Part shown: positions 34,460 to 37,828 of the stretch, piece after piece
Position numbering within the stretch: the first letter of the stretch is position 1
Layout of the letters: every line of letters begins with the position of its first letter
From: Bacillota bacterium
GTDB lineage: Bacteria; Bacillota; Clostridia; Clostridiales; Clostridiaceae
Direction of reading: 5' to 3'
Assembly (NCBI GenBank): GCA_023445445.1
Contig: JAEXLD010000111.1
Span: forward strand, 1-37,828
DNA: 37,828 nt
The notes under the pieces: generated by a model
What the model saw: only the letters and a program-made list of their open reading frames with translations
Told to the model about the DNA's origin: nothing
Database searches by the model: none
Made by a program: the position numbers and the translations under genes

Positions 34460-35170
34460 ATGAATAAGTGTGCAGAACGTATTTATAATGGAGTAATTAA
34501 AGAAAATCCTACTTTTGTAATGATGCTTGGAATGTGTCCTACAATGGCAGTAACTACTGCTGCTATTAATGGAATAGGAATGGGACTTGCAACAACTGCA
34601 GTTTTAGTAGCTTCTAATTTACTTATATCAATGCTTAGAAAAGTAATACCAGATAAAGTTAGAATGCCTGCTTATATAGTTATAGTAGCTTCTTTTGTTA
34701 CAGTAGTAGAAATGCTACTTGAAGCATATTTTTATGAAAGCTTATATAAATCTCTTGGAATTTATATACCACTTATAGTTGTTAACTGTATAATTCTTGG
34801 AAGAGCAGAAGCCTATGCAGCTAAAAATGATGTAGTATCATCAATTTTTGATGGAATTGGTATGGGCCTAGGATTTACAGTAGGACTTTTAGTTATTGGA
34901 GCTGTAAGAGAATTAATAGGAAGCGGACAATTATTTGGATTTAAAGTTCTACCAGCCTCTTATGAACCAGTCTCAATATTTGTACTAGCTCCAGGAGCAT
35001 TCTTTGTAATTGCATTTTTAACAGCTCTTCAAAATAAATTTAATGCACCGAGTGCTACAAATAAAAAGGATTCATCAGATAACTGCACTTCAGGTTGTGC
35101 TGGATGTACTGTTTCAAGTTGTAGTTCAAAAATAGAAATTTTTAATGGAATTGATGAGGGAGGTAAATAA
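34460..35170 (+). CDS. rnfE: Rnf complex subunit E, with Cys-rich C-terminal tail
   Basis: 236 residues, about 25-30 longer than the usual RnfE core. Six hydrophobic segments; Cys26 (GMCPTMA) and Cys110 (VVNCIILGRAEAYA) are the conserved cysteines that, with RnfA, hold an intramembrane [2Fe-2S] cluster. After the last helix (about 190) comes a hydrophilic tail with four Cys at 209, 213, 216 and 221 (Cx3Cx2Cx4C). This tail could bind a metal or cluster; it is not part of the core family as I know it. Ribosome site aaggagg precedes the ATG. Confidence 0.95.
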   Translation: MNKCAERIYNGVIKENPTFVMMLGMCPTMAVTTAAINGIGMGLATTAVLVASNLLISMLRKVIPDKVRMPAYIVIVASFVTVVEMLLEAYFYESLYKSLGIYIPLIVVNCIILGRAEAYAAKNDVVSSIFDGIGMGLGFTVGLLVIGAVRELIGSGQLFGFKVLPASYEPVSIFVLAPGAFFVIAFLTALQNKFNAPSATNKKDSSDNCTSGCAGCTVSSCSSKIEIFNGIDEGGK

Positions 35171-35172
35171 TT

Positions 35173-35763
35173 ATGGTACAAAGTTTAGTTTTAGTTTTAA
35201 TAACTACAATTTTTATAAATAATGTATTGCTTAATCAATTCTTAGGTCTTTGTTCTTTCCTAGGAGTTTCAAAAAAGACAGAGACAGCAGTTGGAATGGG
35301 AGGAGCAGTTATCTTTGTTATAACACTTTCTTCTGCAATTACTAATCTTATTTATAATTTTATACTTGTAAAAGTTAATCTTGAATATATGAAAACTATT
35401 GTATTTATAGTAGTAATAGCTGCCTTAGTTCAATTAGTTGAAATGATTCTAAAAAAATATATTCCTAGTTTATATAAAGCCCTTGGAGTTTATCTTCCTT
35501 TAATAACTACAAACTGTGCAGTTCTTGGAGTTGCTCTTACAAATGTACAAGTAGAATATACAAGCAACCTTCAAAGTTTTATTTTTAGTGTAGTTGCAGG
35601 TTTGGGTACATCTATAGGATATTTAGTTGCAATTTTAATACTTGCAGGAATAAGAGAGAGAATAGAACATAATGATATACCAGAATCTTTTAAAGGTATG
35701 CCTATAGTAATAATATCTGCAGGACTTATGGCAATTGCTTTTATGGGATTTGCTGGTCTATAA
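35173..35763 (+). CDS. rnfA: Rnf complex subunit A
   Basis: 196 residues, six membrane segments, homologous to RnfE in inverted topology. The conserved cluster Cys27 (NQFLGLCSFLG) and the second Cys in TTNCAVLG are present. It starts 2 bases after the rnfE stop, with ggaggt as ribosome site within the end of rnfE. Confidence 0.96.
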   Translation: MVQSLVLVLITTIFINNVLLNQFLGLCSFLGVSKKTETAVGMGGAVIFVITLSSAITNLIYNFILVKVNLEYMKTIVFIVVIAALVQLVEMILKKYIPSLYKALGVYLPLITTNCAVLGVALTNVQVEYTSNLQSFIFSVVAGLGTSIGYLVAILILAGIRERIEHNDIPESFKGMPIVIISAGLMAIAFMGFAGL

Positions 35764-35775
35764 GGGGGATAGAAA

Positions 35776-36600
35776 ATGGGAGAGATTATAATAGCAACAG
35801 CAGTTTTAGGGGGGATTGGAATTATTATTGGTATTCTTCTTGGAATAGCAGGGGAGAAGCTACAAGTTGAAGTAGATGAAAAAGAATTACAAGTAAGAGA
35901 GCTACTTCCAGGCAATAACTGTGGAGGTTGTGGATTTCCAGGCTGTGATGGGTTAGCTAAAGCCATAGCATCAGGAGAAGCTGCAGCTGATAGTTGTCCA
36001 GTTGGAGGGATATCAGTAGCAAATAAAATAAGTGAAGTTATGGGAGTTGCCCTAGAAGAAAGTGAAAAAAGAGTTGCCTTTGTAAGGTGTGGAGGAACTT
36101 GTGATAAATCTAAGAAGAAATATAATTATTATGGAATAGAGGATTGTGCTAAGGCTGTAATTGCCCCAGGGGGAGGAGATAAAGGCTGTTCTTATGGATG
36201 TTTAGGATATGGTTCCTGTGTAAGGGATTGTTTATTTGATGCTATTCATATAATAGATGGAATAGCTGTAGTAGATAAAGAAAAATGTGTTGCTTGTGGG
36301 AAATGTATAAAAGCATGTCCTAAGAACCTAATAGAAATGATTCCATATAGTGCTGAATATCAAGTTCAATGTATGTCTAATGACAAGGGTAAGGAAGTTA
36401 AATTAGTATGTGAAGCTGGATGTATAGGATGTAAATTATGTACTAAAGTATGCGAAAGTGATGCTATAACAGTAGAAAATAATTTAGCAAAAATAAACTA
36501 TGATAAATGTATAAACTGTGGAAAATGTGCTGAAAAGTGCCCAGTTAAGATAATTAAGTATAGTAGTACTATTGATTCAAATATTAAGATATCAGTTTAG
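35776..36600 (+). CDS. rnfB: Rnf complex subunit B (ferredoxin-accepting)
   Basis: 274 residues. N-terminal membrane helix (about 3-27), then the [4Fe-4S] domain NNCGGCGFPGC with a fourth Cys in DSCPVG. The Cys pattern CSYGCLGYGSCVRDC pairs with CVACGKCIKACP, and CIGCKLCTKVC pairs with CINCGKCAEKCP, so about five clusters are expected. It takes electrons from reduced ferredoxin at the cytoplasmic face. Last gene of the operon; a bidirectional terminator follows. Confidence 0.96.
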   Translation: MGEIIIATAVLGGIGIIIGILLGIAGEKLQVEVDEKELQVRELLPGNNCGGCGFPGCDGLAKAIASGEAAADSCPVGGISVANKISEVMGVALEESEKRVAFVRCGGTCDKSKKKYNYYGIEDCAKAVIAPGGGDKGCSYGCLGYGSCVRDCLFDAIHIIDGIAVVDKEKCVACGKCIKACPKNLIEMIPYSAEYQVQCMSNDKGKEVKLVCEAGCIGCKLCTKVCESDAITVENNLAKINYDKCINCGKCAEKCPVKIIKYSSTIDSNIKISV

Positions 36601-36615
36601 TATAATATTTATTTC

Positions 36616-36665
36616 AAAAAAAGTAAGCTATTAGTTAGTGAAAAAGCTAGTAGCTTATTTTTTTT
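36616..36665. terminator. Bidirectional terminator between rnfB and the Asn-rich gene
   Basis: Aaaaaaagtaagctattag pairs with ctagtagcttatttttttt with G-U pairs. A-run on the left and T-run on the right allow it to work in both directions for the convergent genes. Confidence 0.8.
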
Positions 36666-37278
36666 GAAGAAGAGTTTTAATTTCATTTATTTCCCTGGAT
36701 AATTTAGCAACTTCCTTTTCTAATTCTTCTATTTTATTGGAATTATCTTTTGACTTAGAGCTCATTGTTGAACCTTGAGAAGAAGAATTTTGAGGACTTG
36801 ATCCATTTGAAGGTCCCTGTGCATTAGCAGGATTTGCTGTATAAGCAGCTGTATTTGGGGAAGCAGAGCTACAAAAAGGATTAACAATATTATAATTTCT
36901 AGGATCATAATATCTACCAGGCCCAGATTGAAAATATTGTTGTTGAGCATTATAAGTTTCTATAGCCTGCCCCACTAATTGTAGCCAGTTACCAATGGCA
37001 TTTTGAACATTAAAGGGAAGACTTCCAGCTACTATATTTCCTAGTATTTCACCTATAATTATAAAAAGTTCAGGGTGCAGGGTTTGGAAGCCATTTGGTA
37101 TATCATTACATCCATAGTAATTAGAATTATAGTTACTATTATTAGTGCTGTTAGTATTACTATTGTCATCAGTACTATTGTTATCATCATTTCTAGTATT
37201 ATTGTTATTATCACAAGAATTAGTATAACCACAAGCTCTAAATAAATCTTCAAAATTTCCCCAGCCATTAAAATTCAT
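36655..37278 (-). CDS. Asn-rich hypothetical protein with C-terminal coiled coil
   Basis: 207 residues; ribosome site gaggt lies 6 bases before the ATG. I recognise no family. In order: a short N-terminus with FEDLFRACGY; an Asn/Asp/Ser/Thr-rich low-complexity stretch at about 23-54; an ordered middle (about 60-130) with an amphipathic segment PELFIIIGEILGNIVAGSLP followed by NAIGNWLQLVGQAIETYNAQ and QSGPGRYYDP; a Ser/Asn/Gly/Pro-rich linker; and a heptad-like coiled coil at 182-207 (KIEELEKEVAKL). No signal peptide. Low-complexity plus coiled-coil composition recalls spore-coat or scaffold proteins, but nothing here proves it. Convergent with rnfB. Confidence 0.75.
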   Translation of the reverse strand: MNFNGWGNFEDLFRACGYTNSCDNNNNTRNDDNNSTDDNSNTNSTNNSNYNSNYYGCNDIPNGFQTLHPELFIIIGEILGNIVAGSLPFNVQNAIGNWLQLVGQAIETYNAQQQYFQSGPGRYYDPRNYNIVNPFCSSASPNTAAYTANPANAQGPSNGSSPQNSSSQGSTMSSKSKDNSNKIEELEKEVAKLSREINEIKTLLQKK

Positions 37279-37423
37279 ATTTTACCTCTTTAAAAGTGAT
37301 TATATTCATTATATTAAAGTTTTCCTTAAAGGGTGTTTTTAATTATCTTATAAAAATCTTACTTAAATAGATATTATAAAAAGAAAAAGCTTTGAAAATA
37401 AAACTATTACATTATAAAAACAA

Positions 37424-37432
37424 TGATATAAT
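37424..37432 (+). promoter_or_regulatory. Extended -10 promoter of the DegV-family gene
   Basis: TGATATAAT (TG-n-TATAAT) at 37424-37432, about 60 bases before the ATG. No good -35, as is acceptable with an extended -10. Confidence 0.5.
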
Positions 37433-37494
37433 ATACCTAAGTTATTTAGAAAATAATTCCTAAGGAGGATATTCATATAGAAGGAGGAAAGAAA

Positions 37495-37828
37495 ATGAGT
37501 AATATTATACTAGTGGCGGAAACAGGTTCAGATATTCCAAAGGATATTGCAGAAGAAATGGGAATTTTTCTTGTTCCAATGCATGTTACCATGGGAGAGA
37601 ATACTTATGATGATGGAAGCTTTCCAGTAGAGGATATTTGTGAGTATTATAATAATACAAATAAGGTGCCAAAAACCAGTGGAAGTTCTCCACAGGATTT
37701 TATAAAAGTATTTGATGAAATTCATAGTTTGTATCCAGATAAGCAAATACTACATTTAGCATATTCTGCTGTAACAACTTGTTCTTATCAAAGTGCAATA
37801 ATAGCAGCTGAAAATAGAGATTACGTTA
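37495..37828 (+). CDS. DegV-family fatty-acid-binding protein, 3' truncated by the window
   Basis: 111 codons are visible and the frame is still open at the window end. The start MSNIILVAETGSDIPKDIAE, then VPMHVTMGENTYDDG, KTSGSSPQDF and CSYQSAIIAAEN follow the DegV pattern (family: DSxSDLP, YxDG, TSQPS, SGTYQSA). DegV proteins bind fatty acids and, in Firmicutes, act as FakB subunits that present exogenous fatty acids to the kinase FakA. The usual SG-T before YQSA is TTCS here. Two identical aaggagg sites lie upstream (37462-37468 and 37481-37487); only the second is at a working distance from the ATG. Confidence 0.85.
   Translation, partial: MSNIILVAETGSDIPKDIAEEMGIFLVPMHVTMGENTYDDGSFPVEDICEYYNNTNKVPKTSGSSPQDFIKVFDEIHSLYPDKQILHLAYSAVTTCSYQSAIIAAENRDYV

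Noticed and set aside
36655..37278. Frames in other phases over the Asn-rich gene
   Set aside because: They arise from repeated aat/att codons and lack ribosome sites.
1..37828. CRISPR array, tRNA/rRNA genes, insertion sequences, prophage or toxin-antitoxin genes
   Set aside because: Read through on both strands; no regularly spaced repeats, cloverleaf sequences, transposase or phage genes were found.

Overview
The window is about 30% G+C, with strong AAGGAGG-type ribosome binding sites, tight co-directional operons, A/T-rich hairpin terminators and a complete Rnf complex. Together these point to a Gram-positive anaerobe of Clostridium sensu stricto. A bile salt hydrolase with the full catalytic set suggests an animal gut resident. 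I cannot name the species. Most genes lie on the + strand; the exceptions are ahpF-ahpC and one Asn-rich hypothetical gene.

Layout. 1-1250: 3' part of a phosphohexomutase. 1451-2898: DUF3237 protein and a cytoplasmic CE1-like esterase. 3246-8940: five-gene Opp/Dpp-type ABC importer. 9347-13691: a YesN/AraC-type response regulator followed by a domain-permuted glycoside hydrolase family 3 enzyme; with the importer this looks like an oligosaccharide uptake and cleavage locus. 13817-14500: rluF-type pseudouridine synthase. 14790-17397: leucine-rich-repeat/InlB-repeat protein without a visible export signal, and a DUF4489-like protein. 17551-22059: three genes whose closest family resemblances are to plant proteins: an auxin-conjugating (Gretchen Hagen 3) adenylating enzyme, a NYC1/NOL-like short-chain reductase, and a carotenoid-isomerase-like flavoprotein with an added iron-sulfur tail. 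22344-23495: anmK. 23647-24636: bile salt hydrolase. 24946-27408: NitT/TauT/Ssu-type ABC importer, preceded by a good promoter, a palindrome and a possible 14-codon Cys-rich leader peptide. 27526-29644 (-): ahpF and ahpC. 29949-31088: M20D amidohydrolase. 31430-36600: rnfCDGEAB. 36655-37278 (-): Asn-rich hypothetical protein. 37495-end: DegV-family protein, cut by the window edge.

The two most interesting places are the 17551-22059 triad, which looks like an uncharacterised activate/reduce/redox cassette, and the 23647-27408 neighbourhood. There an enzyme that can release taurine from bile salts sits next to a sulfonate-type importer whose leader carries three Cys codons. Both functional links are inferences from family membership and gene order. 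No tRNA, rRNA, CRISPR array, insertion sequence, prophage or recognisable riboswitch was seen.
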